From Bradyrhizobium sp. CCGB01 (lineage in GTDB: Bacteria; Pseudomonadota; Alphaproteobacteria; Rhizobiales; Xanthobacteraceae): 64,000 bases of DNA. Below the pieces are notes generated by a model, which was given only the letters and a program-made list of their open reading frames with translations, was not told the DNA's origin and did not search any database. The first letter of the stretch is position 1. Each line of letters opens with the position of its first letter. Position numbers and translations under genes: made by a program. Where the stretch lies: the NCBI RefSeq assembly GCF_024199795.1, contig NZ_JANADK010000001.1:5704001-5768000 (forward strand), given 5' to 3'. Shown here piece by piece: positions 36,109 through 44,903 of this stretch.

Positions 36109-36771
36109 TTAGGCGTCCTCGAACTTCGCGATGCGAAGCGTTTCGGCGATCCCGTCGCGCGTCCACTCCTGGAACGCCGGCAGCGCCATCATCGTGTCCA
36201 TGTAGGCCTTTGTCTCCGGTGTGACCTCGATCGCATAGGTGCGGAAACGGTGCACGACCGGGGCGTACATCGCATCCGCCGCACCGAAGCGGCCGAACAG
36301 GAACGGACCCCTGGCACCGTAGCGCGCCCGGCACTCGCGCCAGATCTCCTGCACGCGCGCGATGTTGGCCTTGGCATCCGCCGACAGCGTCACGGCGCCC
36401 ACGGGGCGGTGCAGGTTCATGCCGCATTCGTTGCGCAAGGCCATGAAGCCGGAATGCATCTCGGCGCACACCGAACGGGCGTGGGCGCGGGCGGCGACAT
36501 CGTCGGGCCACAGCTTCACTTCCGGGTAGCGCTCGGCGACGTACTCGATGATGCTGAGCGAATCCCACACCGTGATGTCGCCGTCGACCAGTACCGGCAC
36601 CTTGCCGGCGCGGCTGAAGGACAGGATCTGATCCTTGTCCGCGGGATTGTCCGTGTAGAGCGGAATGACGGTCTCGACGAACGGGATGTCGTTAGCACGC
36701 AGTGCGAGCCATGGCCGCATCGACCATGACGAGTAGTTCTTGTTGCCGATCGCGAGCTTGAGCGCTGCCAT
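36109..36771 (-). CDS. Glutathione S-transferase family protein
   Basis: This cytosolic protein (220 residues) has an N-terminal thioredoxin-like domain with KNYSSWSMRPWLALRA, where a Ser in SSWS is the likely glutathione-activating residue, and the cis-Pro region GKVPVLVDGDITVWDSLSI. An all-helical C-terminal domain with RFGAADAMYAPVVHRF follows. This resembles the GST groups with catalytic Ser. Substrate unknown. It is divergent from the DUF599 gene. Confidence 0.92.
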   Translation of the reverse strand: MAALKLAIGNKNYSSWSMRPWLALRANDIPFVETVIPLYTDNPADKDQILSFSRAGKVPVLVDGDITVWDSLSIIEYVAERYPEVKLWPDDVAARAHARSVCAEMHSGFMALRNECGMNLHRPVGAVTLSADAKANIARVQEIWRECRARYGARGPFLFGRFGAADAMYAPVVHRFRTYAIEVTPETKAYMDTMMALPAFQEWTRDGIAETLRIAKFEDA

Positions 36772-36894
36772 GTCGCTGGTCCTTCCCTGCGTGCTCTGGA
36801 TGCGCTGCTTTTAGCGCCATCGCCTGCCCCCAATCAATCGTTGCCGTGCCAATGCATGCGTGGCAATCGTTGCGATCCGCGCGAGGAGAGCGAC

Positions 36895-37614
36895 ATGAGC
36901 AGGCATTGGGTCGACATCACGGCGGTCGGCTTCTTCATCATCGAATGGCTGGTCTATGCCCTGACGCTGGAGCACTCAGCCTATGGCCGCGACAGCCTGT
37001 CGGCGCGCATGAACCGCTATCGCGAGGTCTGGGTCCGCCGCCTGCTCGACCGCGACACCCGCATGGTCGACATGCAGATCATGGCCTCGCTCCAGAACGG
37101 CACCGCCTTCTTCGCCTCCACCAGCCTGTTCGCGCTCGGCGGCGCGCTGGCGCTGCTGCACGCGACCAACGACGCGATCGCGATCCTGAGCAAGCTGCCG
37201 ATCGACCTCAGCCCCACGCCGGCGCTGTGGGAACTGAAATGCGTCGGCCTGGTGCTGATCTGCGTCTACGCCTTCTTCAAATTCGCCTGGGCCTATCGCC
37301 TGTTCAACTATGTCGCGATCCTGTTCGGCGGCATGCCGCCGGCCGACCGGCGCGACACGCCCGAAGCCGAAGCTCATGTCATCCGGACCTCTCGCCTGTT
37401 CGAATCCGCCGGCCGCCATTTCAACCGCGGCCAGCGCGCCTTCTTCTTCGCGCTCGGCTATCTCGGCTGGTTCGTCAGCCCCTGGGTGCTGTTCGTGACC
37501 ACGGCGGCGGTGGTGGTGGTGGTGACGTGGCGACGGCAGTTCGCGTCGAGTGCCTGGGCGGCGATGGCGCCGGAGGCGGTGGAGGGTGGCGAGGGGCTGA
37601 AGCGCGGTCATTGA
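36895..37614 (+). CDS. DUF599 family integral membrane protein
   Basis: The 239-residue protein has about four helices (residues about 5-22, 70-95, 113-132, 183-213) and the DUF599 features SRHWVDITAVGFFIIEW, MNRYREVWVRRLLDRDTRMVD and GRHFNRGQRAFFFALGY. Function is unknown. The ATG at 36895 has GAGGAG nine bases upstream and is preferred to the longer frame. A half copy of the CGTCATTGCGAG repeat follows within 20 bp of the stop. Confidence 0.9.
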   Translation: MSRHWVDITAVGFFIIEWLVYALTLEHSAYGRDSLSARMNRYREVWVRRLLDRDTRMVDMQIMASLQNGTAFFASTSLFALGGALALLHATNDAIAILSKLPIDLSPTPALWELKCVGLVLICVYAFFKFAWAYRLFNYVAILFGGMPPADRRDTPEAEAHVIRTSRLFESAGRHFNRGQRAFFFALGYLGWFVSPWVLFVTTAAVVVVVTWRRQFASSAWAAMAPEAVEGGEGLKRGH

Positions 37615-37631
37615 TGCGCTCTCACTCTCCT

Positions 37632-37772
37632 CCTCGTCATTGCGAGCGCAGCGACGGACCAAAATGCATCGCCGTCGTGCGCTCATTCGCGTCTCCACTC
37701 GCAGACGCACCTTCGCGTCCTCGCGGCGCAACAGCGACCCCGGATTGCGCTGCGCTCCATCCGGGCTACGAT
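37632..37772. repeat. Decayed palindromic repeat fragments
   Basis: CGTCATTGCGAGCGCAGCGA (from 37635) is a half copy of the family at 9301 and 40193, without its second arm. Near the end, CCGGATTGCGCTGCGCTCCA (from 37740) and the bases to about 37771 look like another common Bradyrhizobium-style repeat. This second fragment supplies the stop codon of the TolA-like gene (TAG at 37768-37766 on the minus strand). Confidence 0.6.
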
Positions 37773-38764
37773 CCGCCGAAATCCCGTGGGCTGAATGGCA
37801 GATCTAAGATCTTCCATTCGTCGTACAGATTGGCCGGCAGCATCTTGTAGGGCTGGCAGGCCTGGAGCGCGGCCATCGCGGACTTGACGAGGGCCACGCC
37901 CTTCGCGGATGGCGGGGCTTCGATCAGGATCGGCTCGCGCGCCAGCGTTCCATTGGTGGCGAACAGCGTGCGCAGCTTGATGTTGACGGAGTCGGTCGGG
38001 CTGACCCCGGCCGGCAGCCTGGCGCAGCTTCGCAAATGGCGACGAAGCGCGGCGATGACTTCGGCCGGCAGCTTGGCCGCGATTGAATCCTTGGCGTCGC
38101 CGCCATCGTCCCTGGGCGCGTCTTTCGGCAAATCCGTCGGCAATTCAGGCGGCAGGCCCAGCATGACGCCGTATTTGACGGTGACGTCCGGCTCCGGTGC
38201 CTGATACGCCGGCGGCGGCGCGGCCTGCGGCTGCGGCATCGCTGGTGGCGGCGGCTGCATCGGAGGCTGCGGTGTCGGCGACGGCTGCATCGCCTGAAGC
38301 GGCGGTTGCGGCATCGTCTGCGATTGCGGTTGCGGCTGTTGCGACGGCTGCGGTTGTTGAGGCTGCGGCTGGACGTTGGCCTCGCGCTGCTTCGGCGCCT
38401 GTGAGGGTTGCGGCTGCGGCTGCTTCTGTTGCGTCGGCTTCTCAGGTTCAGGCGACGCCTGCTGCTTGGCCGCAGGCTTTGACGCCGCTTCCGCCTTGTC
38501 CTTGTCGGTGAAATCCAGCTTCGGCAATTTCAGGTCGGGTTTCGGCTCCGGCGGCTTCTCCTTCGCCTCCTCTTGAGCCTTCTCCTCGGCCTTTTCCTCC
38601 TCCTGCTTCACCTGCTCCGGCGTGACGATGTCGACCGAAACGGCCTCGGGCGCTGCGGCGTGGAACGGACGGACTTCGCTGATCACGATGATCAGCGCCA
38701 CCAGCGTCAGATGCGCGATCGCCGACGCTGCAATGTCCGTCCGTATGATCTTCCGCAGTTCCAT
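37766..38764 (-). CDS. TolA/TonB-like envelope protein with Pro/Gln-rich spacer
   Basis: The 332-residue protein has one N-terminal helix (about 12-31) like TonB/TolA, an acidic and Lys-rich stretch (KQEEEKAEEKAQEEAKEKPP), and a long Pro/Gln-rich spacer (about 95-205). A C-terminal domain (about 235-325) with two Cys (RSCARLPAGV, QACQPYKMLP) ends in YDEWKILDLPFSP, as TolA-like C-terminal domains do. It should span the periplasm to transmit force or energy from an inner-membrane partner. No exbBD or tolQR is adjacent. Its last residues and stop come from a repeat fragment. Confidence 0.85.
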   Translation of the reverse strand: MELRKIIRTDIAASAIAHLTLVALIIVISEVRPFHAAAPEAVSVDIVTPEQVKQEEEKAEEKAQEEAKEKPPEPKPDLKLPKLDFTDKDKAEAASKPAAKQQASPEPEKPTQQKQPQPQPSQAPKQREANVQPQPQQPQPSQQPQPQSQTMPQPPLQAMQPSPTPQPPMQPPPPAMPQPQAAPPPAYQAPEPDVTVKYGVMLGLPPELPTDLPKDAPRDDGGDAKDSIAAKLPAEVIAALRRHLRSCARLPAGVSPTDSVNIKLRTLFATNGTLAREPILIEAPPSAKGVALVKSAMAALQACQPYKMLPANLYDEWKILDLPFSPRDFGGS

Positions 38765-38813
38765 CGACCGATCTTGGGTTGCCGCCCTGCTGTTAGCATA
38801 CCGCGGTGCCCCC

Positions 38814-39632
38814 TCAATCCCATTTCGGCGCGAAGCCGAAATCGGTCAGGCGGCCCTTGGGATTGGCCAGCGCAGCGATCTCGGCCATCTTGTCGTCAGA
38901 GAGCTCGAAATCGAAGATATCGATGTTTTCCGACAACCGTTCGACGCGCGAGGTGCGCGGGATCGCGGACACGTTCTGTTGCACTAGCCAGCGTAGGCAG
39001 ATTTGCGCCGGTGTCTTGCGATGTGCGCGGCCGATCGCCGCGAGCGTCTGATCTGTCTTGATGCGACCCTTGGCGATCGGGCTGTAGGCGACCAGCGCGA
39101 GGCCGTGCTGGTTGCAGGTCGCCCTCACCTTCGTCTGGTCGAGATAAGGATGATATTCGACCTGGTTGCAGACCAGCGGCTCCGGCGAGAGCGCCACCGC
39201 CTGCTCGGTCAGCGCCACCGTGAAGTTGGAAACGCCGATGTGGCGGGTCAGGCCCATCCGCTTGGCATGCGACAACGCACCCAGCGTCTCCTCCAGCGGC
39301 ACATGCGAATTGGGCCAGTGCAGGAGCAGGAGATCGACGGACGGGAGCCGCATCCGGGCGAGGCTCTCCTTGACCGAGCGTTCGAGATCGTGGGGCGCGA
39401 AATGGTTGGTCCAGACCTTCGTAGTGAGGAAGATGTCGTCGCGGCGCACGCCGGAGCCGCGCAAGCCGTCACCGACCTCGCGCTCGTTGTCGTAGACCTG
39501 CGCGGTGTCGATGTGGCGATAGCCGAGCCGCAGCGCCTGCTCGACCACGCGGGCGCAGGTGCGCCCGCTCAGCTCCCAGGTCCCGAGCCCGATCGCCGGT
39601 ATCCTTGCGCCGTTGGCCTCGACGAACAGCAT
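38814..39632 (-). CDS. Aldo/keto reductase (2,5-diketo-D-gluconate reductase group)
   Basis: This 272-residue NADPH-dependent reductase is of the DkgA/DkgB type. Catalytic residues appear in HIDTAQVYDNE (Asp, Tyr), DIFLTTKVW (Lys) and LLLLHWPN (His). The family ending DFGFAPKWD is present. The ATG at 39632 (AGAGGA seven bases upstream) is preferred to the one at 39662. An XRE regulator gene lies 159 bp upstream on the same strand and may control it. It is not closely related to the AKR at 16523. Confidence 0.93.
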   Translation of the reverse strand: MLFVEANGARIPAIGLGTWELSGRTCARVVEQALRLGYRHIDTAQVYDNEREVGDGLRGSGVRRDDIFLTTKVWTNHFAPHDLERSVKESLARMRLPSVDLLLLHWPNSHVPLEETLGALSHAKRMGLTRHIGVSNFTVALTEQAVALSPEPLVCNQVEYHPYLDQTKVRATCNQHGLALVAYSPIAKGRIKTDQTLAAIGRAHRKTPAQICLRWLVQQNVSAIPRTSRVERLSENIDIFDFELSDDKMAEIAALANPKGRLTDFGFAPKWD

Positions 39633-39791
39633 GAGGAATCCTCTCTGTTGCGATCGCCCCAAATCATCGTCCAGGCGTCATTATGGACCCCGTCCGTGAC
39701 ACTGCCAACGGACGACGCCGGCCGCCGGGCCGGATCTTCAGGGCAATGCTAACGGGAGGTTCGCGTCAGACCTCGACGTCACGACTTGACG

Positions 39792-40094
39792 TCAGGCTTT
39801 GGCGAGCGCCTGGAACACCGTATCCGGCGCATGCGCGATCACGGCGAGCAGCGCGCGGGCCGGTCCCCGCGGGGCGCGCTTGCCCTGCTCCCAGTTGCGG
39901 ATGGTCTCGACGGGAACGCCGAGCTTGGCGGCGAACTCCATCTGGGTCAGGCAGGCGCGGCGGCGCAAGTCGCGCACCGCGAGCGAGCTGGTGTCGCCCT
40001 GCGCAGCATTGGCCGACGGCTGGACCGGAAATTCCTGTCCATCCCGCAACTCGACGACCCGTCCGTCCGCCTTCAGCCGCAACCGCATGTTCAT
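39792..40094 (-). CDS. XRE-family DNA-binding regulator
   Basis: The 100-residue protein has a strand-rich front (MRLRLKADGRVVELRDGQEF) and a helix-turn-helix (LRRRACLTQMEFAAKLGVPV, then ETIRNWEQGKRAPRGPARAL) typical of HigA/NadS-like XRE proteins. No toxin partner sits next to it, so it is probably a plain regulator, perhaps of the downstream aldo/keto reductase. Start ATG at 40094 or 40088; the choice changes two residues only. Confidence 0.88.
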   Translation of the reverse strand: MNMRLRLKADGRVVELRDGQEFPVQPSANAAQGDTSSLAVRDLRRRACLTQMEFAAKLGVPVETIRNWEQGKRAPRGPARALLAVIAHAPDTVFQALAKA

Positions 40095-40192
40095 TCCCCC
40101 AAGCGGAGCGATGATGCGGCAGGTCGCTTAAGTTCGGATTAAAGATGGCCCCGTAACCCGGGACACGGGAGTGAGGGTGCCCCCGGCCCAAC

Positions 40193-40285
40193 CCCCGTCA
40201 TTGCGAGGAGCTCTTGCGACGAAGCAATCCAGGATCTTTCCGCGGAGAGATTCTGGATTGCTTCGCTGCGCTCGCAATGACGGGG
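40193..40285. repeat. Palindromic intergenic repeat, CGTCATTGCGAG family, copy 2
   Basis: Outer arms of 15 bp (40193-40207, CCCCGTCATTGCGAG; 40271-40285) are perfect reverse complements. The centre forms a second hairpin around CCGCGG (CGAAGCAATCCAGGATCTTT and complement). It shares outer and inner motifs with the copy at 9301-9393. It lies just after the mgtE stop and could end its transcript. Confidence 0.88.
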
Positions 40286-40305
40286 AGAGATGCGTCCGAA
40301 CACCC

Positions 40306-41727
40306 CTACCTCAACCCGAACCACAGCGTCGCGATGCCAAGGAAGGAGAAGAAGCCGACGACGTCGGTCACCGTCGTGACGAACGTGCCCGAGGCCACGG
40401 CCGGATCGGCCCTGACACGTTCGAGCGCCATCGGGATCAGGATGCCGCCGAGCGCGCCGGCGATGAGGTTGCACACCATCGCCAGCCCGATGACGATGCC
40501 GAGGCCCGGGATCTTGAACCAGGCCACCGCCGCGATGCCCGTGATCACGGCGAAGGCAAGGCCGTTGACGAGCCCGACCATGCCTTCGCGTATCACCACG
40601 CGCCAGGCGTTGGAGGAGCCGAGCTCGCGCGTCGCAAGCGCGCGCACCGCGACCGTCATGGTCTGGGTCGCGGCATTGCCGCCCTGGCTTGCGACGATCG
40701 GCGCCAGCACCGCGAGCGCGACCATCTTCTCGAGCTGGCCCTCGAACAGGCCGAGCACGGAGGATGCGAGAAAGGCGGTGGCGAGATTGACCAGCAGCCA
40801 GTTGAACCGCGCGCGCGCAATCGTGAACACGGTGTCGGAGAGTTCTTCATCGCTGGTGACGCCGCCGAGCGCCTTCAGGTCTTCGTCCGCCTCCTCCTCG
40901 ATCACGTCGACGACGTCGTCGACGGTGATGACGCCGACCAGGCGGTCCTGGGTGTCGAGCACGGGCGCGGCGACGAGATTGTACTTGCCGAACATGCGCG
41001 CCACCTCCTCCTGGTCCTCCAGGACGGAGACGCGGCGGCGATCCTCGTCGGTCAGCTCGGCAAGCGCCACGGGACGACGGGCACGGAGCAGGACGTCGAG
41101 CGAGACCGCGCCCTGCCAATGCTGGTCCCTGTCGACGACATAGATCTCGTAGAAACGGTCTGGCAGATCCGGCGTCTCGCGCATGTAGTCGATCGCCTGC
41201 CCGACGGTGAAATCCTGCGGCACCGCGATGAATTCGGTCTGCATCCGGCGGCCGGCGGAATTTTCGGGATAAAGCAGGCTGCGCTCGAGCGCGACGCGCT
41301 CAGGCAACGGCAGCTTCTCGAGGATCTCCTCCTGCTCCGCCTGGTCGAGGGTTTCCAGCAGCTCGACCGCGTCGTCGGATTCGAGCTCGCGGACGCCCTC
41401 CGCGACCGTCTCCGGCGGCAGCTCCTCGAGGATCTCCTCGCGCACGCCCTCGTCGAGCTCGTTCAGTGCCGAGAAGTCGAAGTCGCGCCCGGTCAACTCG
41501 ACCAGGCGAACGCGATGGTCGGGCTCGAGGGCCCCGATCAGATCGCCGAGATCGGCCTCATGCAGCTCCGCGACGCAGGCGCGCAGCGCGGCGCTGTCGC
41601 CGGCCTCGATCGCATGGGCAATCTCCTCGACGAATTCGTGACGAATTTCGCCGTCTTCATTGCGCATCGGAACGTGGTCGAGTACCGAGGCCTCGGCGGA
41701 TGGGGCACCGTCCATATGTTCATCCAT
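40306..41727 (-). CDS. mgtE: MgtE family magnesium channel/transporter
   Basis: The 473-residue protein (from ATG 41727) has the cytosolic N domain (about 20-150, rich in acidic residues with LAELHEADLGDLIGALEP-like repeats), a CBS pair (about 165-290, VDRDQHWQGAVSLD and LVGVITVDDVVDVIEEEADE), the plug helix and five C-terminal helices. The pore segment reads VASQGGNAATQTMTVAVRAL and the later ASGTFVTTVTDVVGFFSFLG holds the conserved Asp. It imports Mg2+ when cytosolic Mg2+ is low. It is divergent from the first deacetylase gene. I saw no magnesium riboswitch in the short 83-bp gap. Confidence 0.95.
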   Translation of the reverse strand: MDEHMDGAPSAEASVLDHVPMRNEDGEIRHEFVEEIAHAIEAGDSAALRACVAELHEADLGDLIGALEPDHRVRLVELTGRDFDFSALNELDEGVREEILEELPPETVAEGVRELESDDAVELLETLDQAEQEEILEKLPLPERVALERSLLYPENSAGRRMQTEFIAVPQDFTVGQAIDYMRETPDLPDRFYEIYVVDRDQHWQGAVSLDVLLRARRPVALAELTDEDRRRVSVLEDQEEVARMFGKYNLVAAPVLDTQDRLVGVITVDDVVDVIEEEADEDLKALGGVTSDEELSDTVFTIARARFNWLLVNLATAFLASSVLGLFEGQLEKMVALAVLAPIVASQGGNAATQTMTVAVRALATRELGSSNAWRVVIREGMVGLVNGLAFAVITGIAAVAWFKIPGLGIVIGLAMVCNLIAGALGGILIPMALERVRADPAVASGTFVTTVTDVVGFFSFLGIATLWFGLR

Positions 41728-41810
41728 GGCGCGCCTCGCCGTTTGACTAGGTTGGAACGAGTGGTCTGAGCTGACGGTCAGGCAATACCCACAAGCGAAC
41801 TGCGAGCGCA

Positions 41811-42617
41811 ATGGCAAAGATGCTTCGGCTGAAATGGACGTCGATCTCGGTGAGCGCGGTCTTCGCGGCCCTCGCCGGCGTCGCCTCGGCGGATGCCGCG
41901 GAGTGCCCGCGCAAGGACGCGCTCGGCACCTCGCGCGTTCTGAGCGTCGATGCCAGGACCACGCCGCGTGTGGGCCTGAAGAGCTTTCCGCAGACGCTGC
42001 CGCTCGCCGATCACGAGGTCGTGCTGACCTTCGACGACGGCCCGAACCCGCCGACGACGTCGAAGGTGCTGGCCGCGCTGGCGCAGGAATGCGTGCGCGC
42101 GACCTTCTTCCTGATCGGCCTGCACGCCTCGCAGCAGCCCGAGATGGTCAAGCGCATCGCGCGCGAGGGCCACAGCATCGGCCACCACACATGGTCGCAT
42201 CCGTTCATGGCGCGGATCCCGTTCGAGAAGGCGAAGAGCGAGATCGACCGCGGCATCGCGGCCGACGAGATGGCCCTCAAGGGCGTGTCGACGACGACGC
42301 CTTCGACGCCGTTCTTCCGCTTCCCTTATTTCGAACACACGCAAGCGCAGCTCGACCTGCTCCAGTCGCGCGGCATCGTCGTGTTCGGGGCCGACCTCTG
42401 GGCCAGCGACTGGAACGAGATGACGCCGGAGCAGGAATTGAAGCTCGTCACCGAGCGCCTTGCCGCCGCCGGCAAGGGCATCATCCTCTTCCACGACCCC
42501 AAGGCGCGCACGGCCGCTATCATGCCGGCCTTCCTGCGGTATCTGAGGGAGAACGGCTATCGCGTGGTTCACGTGGTGCCGGCGGGCGCATCACAGAAGA
42601 ACGCCGACGCGCATTGA
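41811..42617 (+). CDS. Secreted polysaccharide deacetylase, tandem copy 1
   Basis: The 268-residue NodB-homology protein has a signal peptide (SISVSAVFAALAGVASADA). The metal-binding motifs are VVLTFDDGPNPP and GHSIGHHTWSHP; the third motif is FFRFPYFEHT. It should remove acetyl groups from GlcNAc-containing glycans or another carbohydrate in the envelope. It shares ECP..DALGTSR..VD and the same order with copy 2 at 42779, a clear duplication. It starts at ATG 41811 in the short gap opposite mgtE. Confidence 0.93.
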   Translation: MAKMLRLKWTSISVSAVFAALAGVASADAAECPRKDALGTSRVLSVDARTTPRVGLKSFPQTLPLADHEVVLTFDDGPNPPTTSKVLAALAQECVRATFFLIGLHASQQPEMVKRIAREGHSIGHHTWSHPFMARIPFEKAKSEIDRGIAADEMALKGVSTTTPSTPFFRFPYFEHTQAQLDLLQSRGIVVFGADLWASDWNEMTPEQELKLVTERLAAAGKGIILFHDPKARTAAIMPAFLRYLRENGYRVVHVVPAGASQKNADAH

Positions 42618-42641
42618 TGCCGTAATGTCACGGCGTCGCAA

Positions 42642-42664
42642 AATGGGGTGATTTGAGCCCCATT
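42642..42664. other. Hairpin between tandem deacetylase genes
   Basis: AATGGGG (42642-42648) pairs with CCCCATT (42658-42664) around a nine-base loop. There is no T-tract, so it is more likely an mRNA processing or attenuating hairpin than a full terminator. A second imperfect hairpin (GATGCCG/CGGCGTC with one G-U) lies just before it. Confidence 0.35.
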
Positions 42665-42778
42665 AACAGTCTGTTCATGCTACGCCATGCAAAGATGCAG
42701 GGGGTATTGCGCCTGAACCGTTTCTGGGCATCTCCGACCTACTAAGGCGGCAACCGCGTAAGGAGGAAGACGAGGTTC

Positions 42779-44047
42779 ATGATCGGAAGTAGCGTTGTTC
42801 TTCGGACGCGATCGTGGATCGTCCTCTGTCTGGGGCTATTGGTCGTCGGTTCGCCGGCGGCCCTTGCGGCGGAGTGCCCCGGTCATCCCGACGCGCTCGG
42901 AACATCCCGCACCCTCGTGGTCGACCCGCGCGAGCATCCGCGCATCGGCACCATGCAGTACCGCGAGACGCTGCCGCTGAAAGACCATGAAGTCGTCCTG
43001 ACCTTCGACGACGGTCCGCTGCCGAAATATTCGAACCAGATCCTCCAGATGCTCGCCGACGAGTGCATCAAGGCGACCTTCTTCATCATCGGCGAACAGG
43101 CCAAGGCGAACCCGGAAGGCGTGCGCAAGCTGGTGGCGGCGGGCCACACCGTCGGCACGCACAGCATGAACCATCCGCTGACGTTCGACCGGATGCCGCT
43201 CGACAAGGCCGAGACGCAGATCAACGGCGGCATCGCGTGGACCTCGGCCGCGATGACCGATCCGTCCAAGCTGGCGCCGTTCTTCCGCATTCCCGGCCTG
43301 ATGCGCGCCGAAGGCGTCGAGAACCTTCTGATCTCGCGCGGCATCCAGGTCTGGAGCGCCGATTTCCCGGCCGACGACTGGCGCCATGTGTCGTCCGACC
43401 GCGTCTACCAACTCGCGATGCAGCGGCTGGAAGCCAAGGGCAAGGGCATCCTGCTGCTGCACGACATCCAGGCCCGCACGGTCGCGGCGCTGCCGAAGAT
43501 CATCCGCGACCTCAAGGCGCGCGGCTATCGCATCGTGCATGTGGTGCCGGCGACCGCGGACCGTCCGGCGACGCCGACCACGGCGGTGGAATGGCTGCTG
43601 CATCCGCCGACCGAGACCGTGCCGATCGCACGCTGGCCCTCCGTGCCCAGCTTCGTGTTCACGCAGACCAAAACGCTGCCGGCGCCCTCGCTGGCCGACC
43701 TCAATGCGCAGACCGAGCATCAGCCGCTGCTGCCGCGCCGGACCAAGGCGCAGGTGGACGTCGCATCCTCCCTGCCCGTGCCCGGCCCCGATCTGTTTGC
43801 CATTCCCGAGGGCTCGCTCGAAGTCCTGCTGTCGACGACCTTGTCGCGGCGCGCGGCGACGCGGCTGGCGATGGCGTCCGAGACGCCCCGTGCGGCCAAG
43901 GGAAAGGCCGGCAAGCCGCACGCTGCCCGCGCCGCGCATGCGGCCCATGGCGCACCGAAGCATACGGCGCAGGCCAAGAGCGCTGCGCCCAAGGGCCCCG
44001 CATCGCATTCGACCCGCGTCGCGACCGGCGTGAAGAAGCGCGCCTAA
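42779..44047 (+). CDS. Secreted polysaccharide deacetylase, tandem copy 2, with basic tail
   Basis: The 422-residue paralogue of the gene before it has a signal (WIVLCLGLLVVGSPAALA), then VVLTFDDGPLPK and GHTVGTHSMNHP, the two metal/catalytic motifs. The third motif is FFRIPGLMR, without the usual Tyr. The enzyme part ends near residue 262. A linker and a Lys/Ala/His-rich tail (about 365-422) follow, suited to binding acidic glycans or nucleic acid. An AGGAGG-like sequence lies ahead of the ATG. The added tail suggests it has diverged in localisation from copy 1. Confidence 0.92.
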   Translation: MIGSSVVLRTRSWIVLCLGLLVVGSPAALAAECPGHPDALGTSRTLVVDPREHPRIGTMQYRETLPLKDHEVVLTFDDGPLPKYSNQILQMLADECIKATFFIIGEQAKANPEGVRKLVAAGHTVGTHSMNHPLTFDRMPLDKAETQINGGIAWTSAAMTDPSKLAPFFRIPGLMRAEGVENLLISRGIQVWSADFPADDWRHVSSDRVYQLAMQRLEAKGKGILLLHDIQARTVAALPKIIRDLKARGYRIVHVVPATADRPATPTTAVEWLLHPPTETVPIARWPSVPSFVFTQTKTLPAPSLADLNAQTEHQPLLPRRTKAQVDVASSLPVPGPDLFAIPEGSLEVLLSTTLSRRAATRLAMASETPRAAKGKAGKPHAARAAHAAHGAPKHTAQAKSAAPKGPASHSTRVATGVKKRA

Positions 44048-44054
44048 GTCGTCG

Positions 44055-44429
44055 TCACTGCCGCATGATGTTGGCGACGCAGAGCAGCACGATCAGCGCC
44101 AGGAAGAACAGGTCCATATAGGACTTCAGCTCGCCGTCGCGGCGCAGCCGGGCAACGTCGGCCACGACCTGCTTGCGCGCGCTCGTTCCGCCCGAACCGT
44201 CATTGATCGGAGCCTGCAGGCGCTTCGTCTCCGCCTCCAGCTTCTCGATCTTCTGGAAGAAATAGAACGCACGCAGCGTTGAGGCGGCACGCATGCCGGC
44301 ATAGACCAGCACCAGGATCGCGAGGATCGCCCGGTTCTGGTATTTTTCCATGAAGTTCAGGCTGAAATAGACCATCGCCATGAACGCGAAGTTGGTCACG
44401 AAACGGTAGACGAAGCTAAGAAAGACCAT
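44055..44429 (-). CDS. Small hypothetical membrane protein
   Basis: The 124-residue protein has two N-terminal helices (about 8-26 and 32-52), a charged coiled-coil-like stretch (FFQKIEKLEAETKRLQAP, about 58-76) and a final helix (about 106-121). It lacks any motif I recognise. It ends convergently with the second deacetylase, 7 bp apart. It looks like a real gene because of codon use and consistent topology. Confidence 0.75.
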   Translation of the reverse strand: MVFLSFVYRFVTNFAFMAMVYFSLNFMEKYQNRAILAILVLVYAGMRAASTLRAFYFFQKIEKLEAETKRLQAPINDGSGGTSARKQVVADVARLRRDGELKSYMDLFFLALIVLLCVANIMRQ

Positions 44430-44645
44430 GCTGGCTCCAGCCCTGAGCGATGCGACCCGGTCTACGCCAACTTAATTTCGACAAAGATACGATCGCCGGG
44501 CGCCTTTTAGCCACGCGCGGTCATAATGCAAGGGAGAGCCCAGGGGCTTGCGCGTTCCACGTAAACGAGAGGTTGCCAGCAGCTCGATGGAGATTCGCTG
44601 GAAGCTACGGTAGATTGGCTCAGCCACCGCATGTGGGGTCTGCCG

Positions 44646-44903
44646 ATGCCGAAAAAGGGAATCACCGGCCACGACGACTGGGTTCTGACCGAGGCGCTTG
44701 CGACCGCGCTGGTCGCGCTCGAGCAGCTCGAGCCGAAGCACCAGCCGAGCGCGCATATGGACGACATCCGCAAAATGCTGGCGAACGGCAAGGAGCCGTC
44801 GGCCGTGAGCCTGCACCTCGCCCAGGCCAAATGTCGCCTGTTTCCGGAGGCAGATCCGCTCGAGATCTACCGGGAATACGGGATCGGCGACGAATACGGC
44901 TGA
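44646..44903 (+). CDS. Small conserved hypothetical protein (85 aa)
   Basis: The 85-residue soluble protein starts MPKKGITGHDDWVLTEALAT and ends REYGIGDEYG. It is helical, acidic overall, with one Cys. I remember similar small proteins in Bradyrhizobium but no function. The ATG at 44646 is preferred to the one at 44631, which adds five residues. A weak hairpin follows the stop. Confidence 0.72.
   Translation: MPKKGITGHDDWVLTEALATALVALEQLEPKHQPSAHMDDIRKMLANGKEPSAVSLHLAQAKCRLFPEADPLEIYREYGIGDEYG

Noticed and set aside
40171..41769. 532-codon plus-strand frame opposite mgtE
   Set aside because: It starts inside the palindromic repeat and has no family features.
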